From: Diphasiastrum complanatum
Taxonomy: Eukaryota > Streptophyta > Lycopodiopsida > Lycopodiales > Lycopodiaceae
Direction of reading: 5' to 3'
Assembly: GCA_029204225.1 (NCBI GenBank)
Contig: CM055111.1
Span: 12,173,697 to 12,237,696, forward strand
Length of the DNA stretch: 64,000 bases
This document shows, piece by piece, positions 23,304 through 36,978 of this stretch. Position numbers and translations under genes: made by a program. The notes beneath the pieces were generated by a model that made no database searches, was not told the origin of the DNA, and was given only the letters and a program-made list of their open reading frames with translations. Numbering within the stretch: position 1 is the first letter of the stretch; each line of letters begins with the position of its first letter.

Positions 23304-23953
23304 TGTGAAAGATTTCAGATCCTTAAGATCCAATCTACTTGAATGATCTTTGGTTAGAAAGAGAAATACACTACCAATTTCACCAATGTAGAAAAATCAG
23401 CATCTACACACAATTTGAGATGCAAACACTAATAGAACTTGATCAAACTTGAATGAAATGATTATGTACTGTTGCTTTCTGTACAAAACCAGCAAGCTAC
23501 TGTATTTCACACGTGTGGATCCAAAAATAACAAATATAGATCATTCTACACATAGAATTGCAAGCAATCACCAAGATAGTGCACCAATGGATAGTAGAAC
23601 CCAAGAGAACCATGTATAAGCATGAAATGAGATAGAGAAGAGAGAAGATGACTCTCTCCACGAGTTACATCCTTTTATAGCAGGTCCAAACCCTATTTGG
23701 CCACTTGGCTTTCCCACCAAAATGCTAACCCTACCAATTTTGGGTCTAGATTCAATGTACCCAACTTATTCAAATTGAATCTACTCAAAATCGCATTCTA
23801 TCTTTCCCACACTTTCAAAAAGTGTTTATTCAAATGAAATTTAGACTAATGAACTTTGAAAAGTCAACCTCTAAGTCTAAAACAAGTTTTGGCCTCAATA
23901 TGCCAAATATGGAAATATTGCAAAATGCGATGAAACTAGTTGAATCTTTCACA
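23304..23953 (-). repeat. 5' LTR of element D
   Basis: 650 bp, near-identical to 17952-18600 (about 19 substitutions and one 1-bp indel by eye). It is followed on the plus strand by the CTAGG duplication. Confidence 0.95.
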
Positions 23954-24647
23954 CTAGGAAGCAGCCATACCCAAACTTTTGAGAGAAGAGAAGGAGGAGC
24001 CACGGGAGACTCGTGCGCAACCATCGTGAGTGGAAAGGCAGCGTCTCCAAGTGTGTAGCAGCTGGAAGTGTCCATTGTTGGTGCACATTTTGAATCATGA
24101 CCATCCGATGAGTCTCCAACAGAATCAACATTCTAGATCGCGAGCTGGAAAGTGAAGCCGTCAGATCAAAATTGGCCGTTAGATATACTCTGAAGGGTCC
24201 TTGAAGAAGGCTAAGATTTTCAAAGTGAAAGTTGAGTTGGGTCCCTTCACAAGTGAAGAGTGAAGTTTCTTCAAAGTGAAGAAACAGTTCAAAAACAAGG
24301 AAAATCCCTATTTTTGGGTCCTTTGCCCATTTTGACCCAAACGAAAGGCTATAACCTCCAAAAGAAGGGCACCCAGACTGTACCTACAAGTATGATACAG
24401 TAAAACAGAGAGATTGCGGCGGAGAAAGTGTTCGGAGTGCACCAAAAGCGATTTCACCATTCCATTGGGCACGTAGTTGGGAGTTGACGATTGAGTGCAT
24501 TTCGGAAGGTGACGCCGATTTGGCTTTCAAATTGGTGGAAAAGCGACGAGTGGCCTGGTAAGGGAAAAAGTGCATCAACTTTTGACATCACAGTTGGACT
24601 CGGCATACTATTTTTAGCCTACGGCAGAAGTGGCAAGCAGTTTGGCG

Positions 24648-25142
24648 ATGGCAAATATGGGAGAGTCCATTTTGAGTGAAAGTAGCAAATTGGACAGGAT
24701 TTTCAACTATGCAGTGTGGAAATTCAAAATGAAAAACATACTGATGGAGAAAGACGTGTGGAAAGTCATCACAGGTGATGAGAGAAGGCCGCAAATGAAG
24801 CGCAAAAGCAGGATGATCAAGGAGGTACTTTACGTACCAGGTTTGAAGAGAAATCTACATTCTGTTGGAGTCATTACTGATCAAAAATTGAAAGTAGAAT
24901 TCGCCCATGATCGTTGCTTTGTGAAGAATGTGAACCAAAAGTTCAAAGTTATTGCGAATGGAGTAAGGGAGCCCAATACAAATTTGTACAGGTTGAATGC
25001 TACAATCAAGGGGCAACATGGACTCGTATCGTCCATTCCATCGCAAACTGAGTTGTGGCATAAGAGGCTTGGTCACTTGAACTTGGGAAGCCTCAGTTTG
25101 ATGAGAAAATTGGAGATGGTAATAGGATTGCCTACTATATAA
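24648..25142 (+). pseudogene. Copia gag N-terminus fused by deletion to protease/pre-integrase (element C)
   Basis: From ATG 24648 the frame gives the Copia gag start (KLDRIFNYAVWKFKMKNILM, then VWKVITGDERRPQ). It then jumps directly to the end of protease (SRMIKEVLYVPGLKRNL), so most gag, the zinc knuckle and the protease active site are deleted. It continues through LWHKRLGHLNLGSL and ends at a TAA where B has GAA. Confidence 0.85.
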
Positions 25143-25235
25143 GACCACTTGAAATCGATGTGCGAATCATGTGTATATGGGAAGCAGCATTGAGAGAAGT
25201 TCAATAAAGGTGGTGTTGCAAGAGCAAAGAACATC

Positions 25236-25562
25236 TTGGATTTAATCCACACAGATTTATGCGGGCCTATGAGGACCATGTTCGTAGGTAAAGCCTTCTA
25301 TTTCATGACCTTTATTGATGGTATGTCACATAAGACGTGGATCTACTTCTTGAAGAAAAAATCAGATGCATTTAACAATTTCAAGAGCAAAGTCCTAAGA
25401 TCAGATAGTGGAGGTGAGTACAAGTCTAATGACTTCAATGATCTTTGTGATCAAAGTGGGATTAAAAGACAATTTACGCAAGCTCATACTCCTGCTCTCA
25501 ATGGTGTAGCTGAGTGCAAGAATCGTACGATTGTGGAAAGTGCCAGATCTATGCTAGCTTAG
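25236..25562 (+). pseudogene. Copia integrase core (element C)
   Basis: First catalytic Asp in HTDLCGPM, second in RSDSGGEYKS, Glu in NGVAECKNR. Relative to B a stretch between NNFK and the second motif (about 14 residues) is deleted. It ends at a TAG (MLA-stop) where B has GAG. Confidence 0.85.
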
Positions 25563-26702
25563 ATGAAACTACCAAAAAAATTTTGGTCAGAAGCATGTAG
25601 TACAGCAGTCTATCTTCAAAATAGAAGTCCTACCATTGCCATACCAAAGATAACACCTGAGGAAACATTCACGAAGAAGAATCCAAAGGTGAACCACTTG
25701 CGAATCTTTGGATGTAAGTCCTTTGTACGCATTCCTAAGGAAGAGAGACATAAACTTGATGTGAAAGCTATCAAGTGTATATTCCTAGGATATGATGAAT
25801 GTGTGAAGGGCCACAGATGTTTTGATCCAGTGGAAAACAAAATCCATATAAGTCGTGATGTTATCTTTGATGAATCCAAGATGTATGAAGATGAGGATGA
25901 TGAGAAGATAGATACATCCAATGGAAAAGATGGTATAGTGAGAATACCTCTTGATGATGATCCATTCATTGACCTTCCAAGTGATGAACATGAGGATACA
26001 TCTCAAGATACTACTGCTCAACCTCAAGAGACAGGTTGGAGAGGTAGAGACAAACATTTTGGTGCAAGAAAGATTGAAGTTGCAGGTGACAAACGCAAGG
26101 AGAAGGATGTACCGTGGGATACATTTTCACCAGGAAGCCAATCACCTGACAGGAAGCTCCCTAAGTGGTTTGAGAGATTGTTGGAGAGCCGTGACATGGA
26201 TGACTTTCCAGGATCATCTAGCCAGGGAGAGCTACGAAGATCAACAAGAGAGAAGACACAACCTGAAAGGTATGAAGCAAATTATGCTCTCTTATCTAGC
26301 ATTATTCAAAGCAAAGAACCTTCGACTTATGGTGAAGTGAAGGATGATGAAATTTGGGTCAAGGCCATGGGAGAGGAAATAGAGTCAATTGCTAAGCATA
26401 GCACATGGGACTTAGTAGAACCACCAGTTGGCAAGAAACCCATTGGTTGCAAATGGGTATACAGGACTAAGTACCATGCAGATGGAAGTATAGCAAAGCA
26501 CAAGGCAAGATTGGTGATCAAAGGGTATGCACAAAGTAAAGGCATCGACTATGAGAAAACCTTTGCGCCAGTATGTAAGTGGAATACTCTACGGCTACTT
26601 GTTGCTTTAGCTTCACATTTTGCTTGGTGTTTGCATCAGATGGTTGTGAAATCTGCTTTTCTAAATAGTGAGTTAGAAGAAGAGGTGTTCATGGCTTTGT
26701 AG
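25563..26702 (+). pseudogene. Copia integrase C-terminus and RT N-terminal half (element C)
   Basis: 379 codons: integrase tail (KCIFLGYDECVKGHRCF, SRDVIFDES), the acidic linker, then RT blocks WVYRTKYHADGSIAKHKARL and a mutated palm entry (LHQMVVKSAFLN, with Val where B has the catalytic Asp). A deletion at about 26700 removes the segment after VFM and ends the frame. Confidence 0.85.
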
Positions 26703-26731
26703 CAAAGGGACAGGAAAATAAAGTACGTCGC

Positions 26732-27549
26732 TTGAAAAAAGCGCTTTACGCTCTTAAACAGGCACCACGTGCGTGGTATAGCAGGATTGATGCCTACTTT
26801 CGTTCAAAGGGGATGGTGAGAACACATTCTGATCCAGATCTATATGTCTTACGCTTTGATGGTACGGTTGCTTTGATTGCTCTTTATGTTGATGACTTGA
26901 TTATTACAGGAAATAATCAAGAGATGATAGATATGATCAAGAAAGACCTCATGGAACAATTCGAGATGACAAATCTCAGCCTGATGCATTATTGCCTTGG
27001 AGTAGAGGTGTGGAAAAAAGGACACGAAGTGGGTTTAACACAGGTGAAGTATGTCAAAGAGTTGCTGCAAAGGTTTAGGTTGCAAGATTGCAAACCAGTG
27101 AATAATCCTATGGAACCAGGTAAAATGCTTTCTAAGCTTGATGAGTCACAGTCATTTGATGCTACGCTGCATAGGCAGTTAGTAAGGAGCTTGATTTACC
27201 TTACCATGACTAGACTAGATATATGCCATGTTGTTGGCATTGTAAGTCAATTTATGGCAGCTCCTACGGAAATGCATTGGAAGGTAGCTAAACGTATTTT
27301 GTGTTATGTGAAAGGCACTTCAAATTATGGCTTGATTTACAGGAAGCATGATAGTTTACCTAAGTTGTGTGACTATGTGGATGTGGATTGGGGAGGTGAC
27401 TATGATGATCGTAGATCCACCACAGGGTATGTATCCAGTTTTGTGGTAGTTGCTTTTCCTGGTCTAGTAAGAAGCAAAGTACAATTGCTCTATCCACCAC
27501 AAAAGCTTAGTATAAGGCAATGTGTAGTGCAGCATAGGAAGCTATATGG
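26732..27549 (+). pseudogene. Copia RT palm and truncated RNase H (element C)
   Basis: Contains LYALKQAPRAWYSRID, the catalytic ALYVDDLIITG, and RNase H start CDYVDVDWGGDYDDRRS. Similarity to B stops near 27549 in the middle of RNase H, before the second half of the catalytic site. The open frame runs on to 27643 in unrelated DNA. Confidence 0.85.
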
Positions 27550-29583
27550 TAATAGATACATTTCATCTCAAAAGATAAGACATCAATGTTTAGCACAAAA
27601 TCATAGTAGTCATAAAGGAAATGTTATATTTACATATCTATAAACAATTATGTTTAAATCATAGGCATTCATTTTCAATATTTTAAATTATTGATTGTGC
27701 ATCCTATGTAATTGTTTATGCCACAATAAGATAAAAAGTCTTAAATCCTTCCAAAATTGTTACTTGTGGAGCCCACACTCTAAAAAAATGTTATTGAAAG
27801 TCTTCATTATAACTCTAGTGCTAGTGGTACAAGATAATCCAGCATGTGTGCAAGTACAAGGTCATCATGTCTTCCCACTCCCAATTGAAATTTTCCATTT
27901 GTAATATCAACTAGTCCAAGAAGTTCAAACAATACCTTTACAATATACGTATTTACAATGTCAGTCGTGTCGTTTCAAGTACTACGAAGTGTCTAACCCC
28001 CTTTAATCTAAACAAGAAGGGAAAAAATTGACTTTATATAAAAAGTTATTGAGATCTCCTAAATTCTTCCAATAAGACCTAACCATGTGCAATATTGGAC
28101 CATCATGTCATTGAATTTCTTGGACAATATATATTTTGATCATTAAGAATACCAACAAAATTTAATACATCCTTTGTGATGGACATTGTCGATTTCTTAC
28201 ATTATACTTTGTTACAAGCTCTTGCAACTACATACTATTTTTTGTACACAAAATACCACTTTGCAAGAGTTTTACTTTTGGTTTTTGCGGAAGCACTAAA
28301 TATCATTACACAATCAAAATTACTCTCAGTATTGATTCTCCGTGATCATTCTTGTAGGAGGACAAAAAAATATATACTCTAGTACACTCATTGCTATCAA
28401 TATAAGTTCCATAAGCTTTGCATCTTACCAAGTGCAATAATGATGATGAAGTGTTAATACTTTTCAAAGAATATTGGAGCTGCTTGTCACGCGTTGTATA
28501 TTGTTTGATTTGTATGTTTTGATGAGAGGAAACAATGTGTCCTTTAGTGAGTTGGTTTTGCCCATCAAAATTATCATGTCATGTGGAATAAAGTAAAAGG
28601 CATTTTTCCTTGGATTTGACAAAATGACTTTCTAAAGACGATAATTTAAATATAGAATTTTTTATTCATTATAAAGCAATGAGCTAGGAATAGCAATGAT
28701 CATTATTAGCATATATGGTCTTGTGATTGTTAAGAGAGAATGATCATTATTAGCATATATGGTCTTGTGATTGTTAAGAAAGAATGATACTACATCCTCA
28801 TAGATATGACTTAAGTAATCAAGGTAAATAATGCATGATAAGTTTAAGAAATTGTCTCTTTTTTAAAGTATATTGAACAAAAAAACTTGATGGTTATATG
28901 AGTAATATATGCTAGTCAAGGACTTATATGGTACGAACTTTAGGGCTTTGAAACATATTTGTGTACAAAGATCTACATTCTCCACACACATAAAAACAAA
29001 AGTGTACTTGGTTCAAAAGCTATTGATTGAGATGATCAATGTGACTTAAATCAAAATATTACAAAAAACATGGGACAACATCATAAAGTTACGGCTAAAA
29101 CTACTCAAATGTAAGTTTATCCAATATCTAATAAAGTCTTTTATGGTTGTTGTAGCATATTATATTTTGATTTTTCAAATATTAATCTTGGATTAGTACC
29201 GTGATCAAAATGTCCTCATATAGACTAGTAGTTAGTGGACTTTTACAAAGTACTAGTAGTTTTATTATAAATAACCCAATTGTCGTAGTAGTAGCCTCCA
29301 ACATAAAACATTAATTTTGACCATTAGACACACAATCTGATTTGCGGTCCATGTAAAAATTTATGATTTCTAAAGTATTAGACAATGATTGTCTATTAAT
29401 TAAGTTCAACTCATCTTTTTTGTCCACTTTTTATGATGTTGTGATAGTAATGATGTGCTTATGGTTTAGCTATTGTCAATTAGTAGTTAATGCTATGAAT
29501 TAAGTACTATAATCAAGAGTGGTAACATTATTCTTTGTTGAGGCATGATGTTACATGACATATGTTTGGGGTGATCTTAAAAC
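27550..29583. other. No gene recognised
   Basis: AT-rich sequence after the broken end of element C. The only structure I see is a 44-bp tandem duplication at 28695-28782. Confidence 0.5.
28695..28782 (+). repeat. 44-bp tandem duplication
   Basis: Two near-identical copies starting AATGATCATTATTAGC at 28695 and 28739. They differ at one base near the end (AAGAGAG versus AAGAAAG). Confidence 0.9.
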
Positions 29584-29868
29584 ATGACTACTATAATAGC
29601 TGGCAAAGCTGCAGATGCAACAATGACAAATACCTTATCAGCAGGGACCGCAAATGATGCAAGGCCAGATGCCACAACGGTCGTTCCAGCAGCAAATACG
29701 TTATCATCAAGACCAGACGACGTATGCAGTTTCTATAATCAAATGGGACACCAATATTTCAATTGTGTGATGTATCACCATCAATGCGTTGGAAATTTAA
29801 AACTTGGTATACCCCCACCTTGGATCAATAATCGCTTTAATGATCAAAATCTAGACACAAACCAATAG
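29584..29868 (+). pseudogene. Gag-like remnant with degenerate zinc knuckle
   Basis: A 94-codon frame, Ala/Thr-rich at first, then CSFYNQMGHQYFNC. This resembles a retroviral-type CCHC knuckle with Tyr replacing the second Cys. A run of eleven G follows at about 29880. A putative LTR starts 700 bp downstream on the same strand. Assignment is tentative. Confidence 0.35.
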
Positions 29869-30602
29869 CCGAATTGGGGAGGGGGGGGGGGCATGTTCTA
29901 GAATAGCAAGCTCTTATACAAGTTGTGATGGTGGAGGAGCCATCAATGACAAATTTTCAAAACGTTACTTGGCATAGAGAGAAAGGGAAGGTAGTGAGGC
30001 AAGGGCGAAGCATGTGGATTTAACATATCCATCATTATGGCAGCTATATTGCCAATGAGAAGAGGGTTTCCAACAGAGAGTGAAACAAATGAAGGAGGGT
30101 ATAAATAAAAGAAAAATTGACAAAGGCACCCACAATTTCCATACTTACGATGCTTTAGAATTCTATATTTTATCGCGATCGCCATGAACCAGACGTAGGA
30201 GGTGTTCCTTAACAAAAAGTATACATTAATAATGACGGAATGGCTAACGAAAACCACACCGCAATTGGTATCTAGTGTGATGTAATTAGAAACTCTTGCT
30301 CAAACCCATTCGACATGGACTGACCACTCCAGTGCTGAGACCAAGAGACCAGTTATTGTCACCAACAACTATGGCTGCAACAGCGTCGGTAGAGATGCCG
30401 AGACTGAAGGGAGTTCTCAAGAAGTACAAGATGCTTACAATTGATGACAGTGCAAGGGTGAGTCTATGAGCACTTTCTCGAGAGTACATACATCTAACAA
30501 AAGTGACAGCGATCATGATAGCAAGGAGGTCAAGCGCAAGAAGAGGATGAAGAGGAATCAAGTTTGAAACTCGGTGGAACTCATTTCATTCCACCGGGGG
30601 AT

Positions 30603-31170
30603 ATGTGTTAAGCCAACTTTGGCCATTGCAATATAATTGTAAAATATAAGTTTTACTAAAGTATAATTGTGAAAAATGTAAAATTACGGTTTTATTGAAA
30701 AATGTATTTACATAGTTAGGTGAATAAGTTAGGATAAGTCGTTGTAAAATGATTGAGAATTACAAAGGTAGAGTAGGTAGGTTTGTTACGAAGGTAGATT
30801 AGGTAGGTTTGTTAATGTAAAGTCATATTTAACAGGAAGTTGAACGGACCATAAGCAACCGCAAAGTCGTCGATTGCGGTCTTCACGAGAAGTTGAACCG
30901 ACTGGAAGATTACCGCATACGAACCATTGCGGTCGTTGCGAAGTCTTGTGATACCAAGTTGCGGTACTTTGACAGGAGTATAAATAGGGAACTTGTAGCC
31001 AAAGTGAAACACTCTTGATTTTACACTATTTAGTAGTAGTATGATCAAGCATGATCAGGCATCATAAGGGTGAGAGTCGAGCACTTATATGTTCAATACT
31101 TCATATTCCATGTTGAACTGCAGACAGCAAGAAGAATTTCTTTCCTAAGACCTTTTAAGCAATTATAACG
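30603..31170 (+). repeat. Putative LTR of a diverged or non-autonomous retroelement
   Basis: A purine-rich GGGGGATA tract (about 30597) is followed by TGTGTTAAGCC, a plausible polypurine-tract/LTR junction. Inside lies a TATAAATAG box at about 30980. The gag-like remnant upstream has the same orientation. No second copy is present in the window and the right end is not defined. Confidence 0.3.
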
Positions 31171-32609
31171 TGTATGCACCTTTTTGTGATGTATATTTCT
31201 GGGTTCTGTAATGATGATGTTTTGCTAGTTTGTTGTTATGTACTGTAGCAATGGGATATGAAATGTGAATGCGCTAATTAGTTTTATTACATATTGCAAA
31301 TGATCGTAAGTAGTTTGTAATCTGTGGGGTTGTAGTGCTATGGTTTCGTAACTGCTGTTTGTACTAGAATAGGCTGGTGTACAAGTAATTAGCTATAATT
31401 AGTAGCAGGTAGTTGGGCGGCCAAAACACCCCCTAACAAAGCCCTTCGTATTATGTCTCGTGTGTTGGGCATATATTGTACATGGCCAACATGCCTCCCA
31501 CACTAATTTGGTACTAGTTCCATAGTATGGTAGTTGTTGCAGCATCGAATCCTCCACATGCATGCAACCATTTAAATTCAAGCTTTACAGTCTCAATTAG
31601 TTTATTTCAGAAAGACCAATTCCCAACCAATCTTTCAACAAACCTTCGGAAGCTATACAAGAACCTAATTACCAATAACATTATGGACTCATTTCAAATC
31701 TCAACCAAGCAGATTTAGATAGCCAAACAACCAAGGGGATTACAACATGCAGAACATTCTACATCAAATGAAATCTCTCACAAGGCACAAGAAATTTAAG
31801 AATGAATTCTTTACTAATTCTCAGCATCCTTATCATGATCTTACAAGTAGAAGAGCATTCTACCATGAAATCTAAACAGGTATGCTTCAAACCGGAATTC
31901 GTGAATCCAAATCCAAAATTCTCTTCAGAAATTATGACTCCATGGGGCATGTAAATCCAAGCGCTTACAAATTTCAATCCAATGTAGAACTTGTCTCCAT
32001 CCTATCCAAGATCGCATCTTAGTCGAGCTCTAATACCTTGGAGCAATTTTTGGCTAGTGAAACCTGCTACAAGGTGGTACAATTAGGCATTATCACTTCA
32101 AAATCATGTTTGCTTACTTCTGACAAGGTAACTGGGTGTTTTGAAGTGGTAAATGTGGTATGGAGACGAATGGGAGTGAAATGTGGTGGAGAAAACTAGT
32201 GTTGGCGACGGAAGTGCAATTTGACATCATGACTACTCATTATTGGAGATAGTTTTGAGAGGGCAGGCAATCACAAGTGAGAGGTAGGCATGGTATGCTA
32301 GTTACAAGTGAAAAAAATCTCATGATCAGATTCAACTTTTGGAGTTAGAACTGACCAATGTTGGGTGACATTTGGAGGAACGCTCTCACAAACAAGCTCG
32401 ATAATGGCAGTGTCGAGTCAGGTGATAGCTGCACTGACATATGCATTTGCAACTTGGAAATTTCTCGTTCAAGGAAGACATTGGGACTAGCTTGGAGGTA
32501 AACACATTTGGCAGTCACGGCGATAGAAGTACGTGCTCGTGCTTATTGGAAGCCATTGGGCATGGTAGCGAGCTTGCATCGGATGAACTATGTGTGGAAC
32601 ATGTGAAAG
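31171..32609. other. No gene recognised
   Basis: AT-rich sequence without recognisable coding, RNA or repeat structure, up to the Gypsy fragment. Confidence 0.4.
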
Positions 32610-33155
32610 ATGAAGAACGAGTTGGTGATCACACTTTGGCTACTCTTGGTGATTACTTTTACAAGGTGCACACATTCCCTAGTGGAAACGAATGCTAGTG
32701 ACTATGCAGTGGGTGCAATCCTTTACCAGGATGGTAGACTTGTGGCTTTCAAAAGCAAGAAGTTGGACCCAGCTCAAAGTAGATATTCTACATATGAGAA
32801 GGAACTTTTTGATGTCATCCATGCGTTAAAGGTCTGGAGACATTATTCGTACGGATCTAAATTCATGGTTATGATAGATCATGAGTCTCTTAAGTATATT
32901 TGTGATGCCTCGGACCTTAGGGGTTGTAAGGCCCGTTGGTCGGAACTCATTCAAGAGTTTGAATTCAACGTTAAGTATCGTCAGGGTATGTCGAATTGTG
33001 TCGCTGATGTTTGGGCCAGATTGGAGAGGTTAATTAGTTATGCTTTGCTGAGTTCCAATCCGAGTTGTATCTTTCTCTGCGAGATCTTTGTCGGACCAAT
33101 GAGTTTTTGGTTGTATTTGGCAAGAAGTCCTGGCAGGAAGCTCTATTGTGAGTAA
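32610..33155 (+). pseudogene. Gypsy RNase H
   Basis: From about 32676 the frame reads TNASDYAVGAIL, LVAFKSKKLDPAQSRYSTYE, KELFDVIHALKVWRHY and DHESLKYI, the classic Gypsy RNase H series, ending VADVWARL. The usual first catalytic Asp (normally TDAS) is Asn here. Codons before about 32676 are unrelated. Confidence 0.85.
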
Positions 33156-33669
33156 TAATCTTGAAAAGCAGAATTCCAAGAAATCTCGTGAAGAGAAGAT
33201 ACTTGATGATTATTCCATTCAGAATGGTTTACTTCTCCGTAGAGAAAAATTTTGTGTGCCCGATATCACGGACAATAGGGCCCGGATCCTACATGAGTGC
33301 CATGATAGCCCCAGCGCGGCACACCCTGGTATATAGAGGACACTTGACCTTGTTAAGAGAGAATTTTATTGGCCAAAAATGAAAGGTCATGTCGAGGCAT
33401 ATGTTCAAAAGTGTGAAAAGTGCCAAGTATATAAAGTAGAAAGACTCAAAGCAGCTGGTCTGTTGCATCCATTGGAAATTCCCAGCAAGAAGTGGAAAAG
33501 TATTTCCATGGATTTTGTGGTCAGACTACCCAAGTCTGGGAAGGGGCACGATGCCATTTGGGTAGTAGTCGACAGGCTTACCAAGATGGCACAATTTATT
33601 CCAACAAAAATTATTGTCAAAGCTTCAGAACTTGCACAACTCTTCGTTGAAAAGTTTCATTTACCATGA
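33148..33669 (+). pseudogene. Gypsy integrase zinc-binding domain and partial core
   Basis: Two pieces separated by a TAG at about 33334. HECHDSPSAAHPG and YVQKCEKCQVYK form the HHCC finger around the stop. SMDFVVRLPKSGKGHDAIWV then holds the first catalytic Asp and VVVDRLTKMAQFIPTK follows. The element would use this enzyme to insert its cDNA. The stop and truncation make it inactive. Confidence 0.85.
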
Positions 33670-33946
33670 GAAAAAACTAAGTATGGAATTAGCTTGCTCT
33701 TGGGTAGAGAGAGAATGTACATGAGGCACTCAAACAGAGGGAGAAGATGGAGACAAAACTAGGTGTAGAAAATCTCTTCAAAAAAATAATTGCAAATGAG
33801 CTCTCTTTCACTCTCTAACAGTAGCTCAAGTTCCAAGAGGAGATGTCATCATGTAATATGATTGGATCTCTTACATAGCACCTCTAAATGGTTGGTCCAT
33901 TGGGTTGTCACTCCTTACATATGATTGAACCATTTTTGTGCATCTC

Positions 33947-36335
<2,389 letters not shown>

Positions 36336-36589
36336 GTCAATATCATAGATGCACCACGATTCTGAATCACGTTCTGAATCGCAATTAGAATCATGACTCT
36401 GAATCGCGTTTCGGGATTTTTCCAGAATCGCGCAGAATTGTTTTTTTTTTTTAACTTTTTTAGGCAATATGGGTATCAGATGAAAGCTCTGATTGAGAGC
36501 ATTATGACTGTGTAGTTTGCCAACTGTTTCGGGTGCGAAACATCAAAAGTGTGTTTTCACTCAGGGAGTTGGAAGGCCAAATCATGAAG

Positions 36590-36770
36590 AGGCCTTACCG
36601 TCGGGCCCCCGGAGCCCGCCGTTGGGGGGCGTTGCCCCCCAAACCCCCCACCAGGGGGCTACCACTCCCCAAACCCCTTGTTTCTCGGGGGGCTACTGCC
36701 CCCCGAACCCCCTAGAGCTTCTTGCTATATAGACACTGTAGATAAAAATGCTACTGCCCCCCCATTGATA
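36590..36770. repeat. GC-rich palindromic repeat cluster in the hAT element
   Basis: Several copies of blocks such as GGGGGCGTTGCCCCCC, CCAGGGGGCTACCACTCCCC and GGGGGGCTACTGCCCCCC, separated by AAACCCC or GAACCCC. Each can form a hairpin. Base composition contrasts sharply with the surrounding AT-rich DNA. Confidence 0.75.
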
Positions 36771-36978
36771 AAAATGGGGTCCATATGCGCACCGAGAAGG
36801 GCCCAATATTTATGCCCCCAACTGTATGCACATTGCACTCACATCTCCAGTGAAACGATTGCAAAAGTGAACATCATCCATACAGCTGATAGCCCAAACT
36901 GTAGGATTAACATTTACTGAAAACCAGAGCAAATGACAACCAGATAGCTACTGAAAATAAGATCTGTTTGTGCCTCAT

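Larger units (their letters stand above)
17952..23953 (-). mobile_element. Copia element D, complete ends, RT replaced by foreign sequence
   Basis: 6,002-bp minus-strand element with TG...CA LTRs, a perfect tRNA-iMet primer site, a polypurine tract and a perfect 5-bp target duplication CTAGG (17947-17951 and 23954-23958). It sits inside the leader of element C. Gag, protease, integrase and RNase H are recognisable in normal order. Between integrase and RNase H there is no RT at all. Instead about 1.08 kb carries an unrelated 336-codon frame. By eye the two LTRs differ at about 19 of 649 positions (about 3%), so insertion was fairly recent and happened in, or before loss from, this rearranged form. 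Confidence 0.93.
17167..27549 (+). mobile_element. Copia element C, plus strand, interrupted by element D and 3'-truncated
   Basis: Same family as B but on the other strand. Parts in order: partial 5' LTR (17167-17409), primer site, leader (with element D inserted at 17952-23953 and its TSD), gag N-terminus at 24648, a deletion joining gag to protease, integrase, RT and part of RNase H. Similarity to B ends at about 27549, so the 3' end and LTR are gone. Several stops and deletions are present. Confidence 0.85.
32610..33669 (+). mobile_element. Ty3/Gypsy fragment: RNase H and integrase
   Basis: Plus-strand fragment with RNase H followed by the integrase zinc-binding and core domains, in normal Gypsy order. 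RT is missing on the left and the core stops before its last catalytic residue on the right (FVEKFHLP then a stop). No LTR is recognised. Confidence 0.85.

Noticed and set aside
28695-28782. Possible CRISPR-like repeat
   Set aside because: Only two directly adjacent copies without spacers, in a plant nuclear context.
30286-30561. Hydrophobic 91-codon minus-strand frame
   Set aside because: The plus strand across the same interval looks like degraded element coding sequence leading to the putative LTR; the minus frame is probably its shadow.
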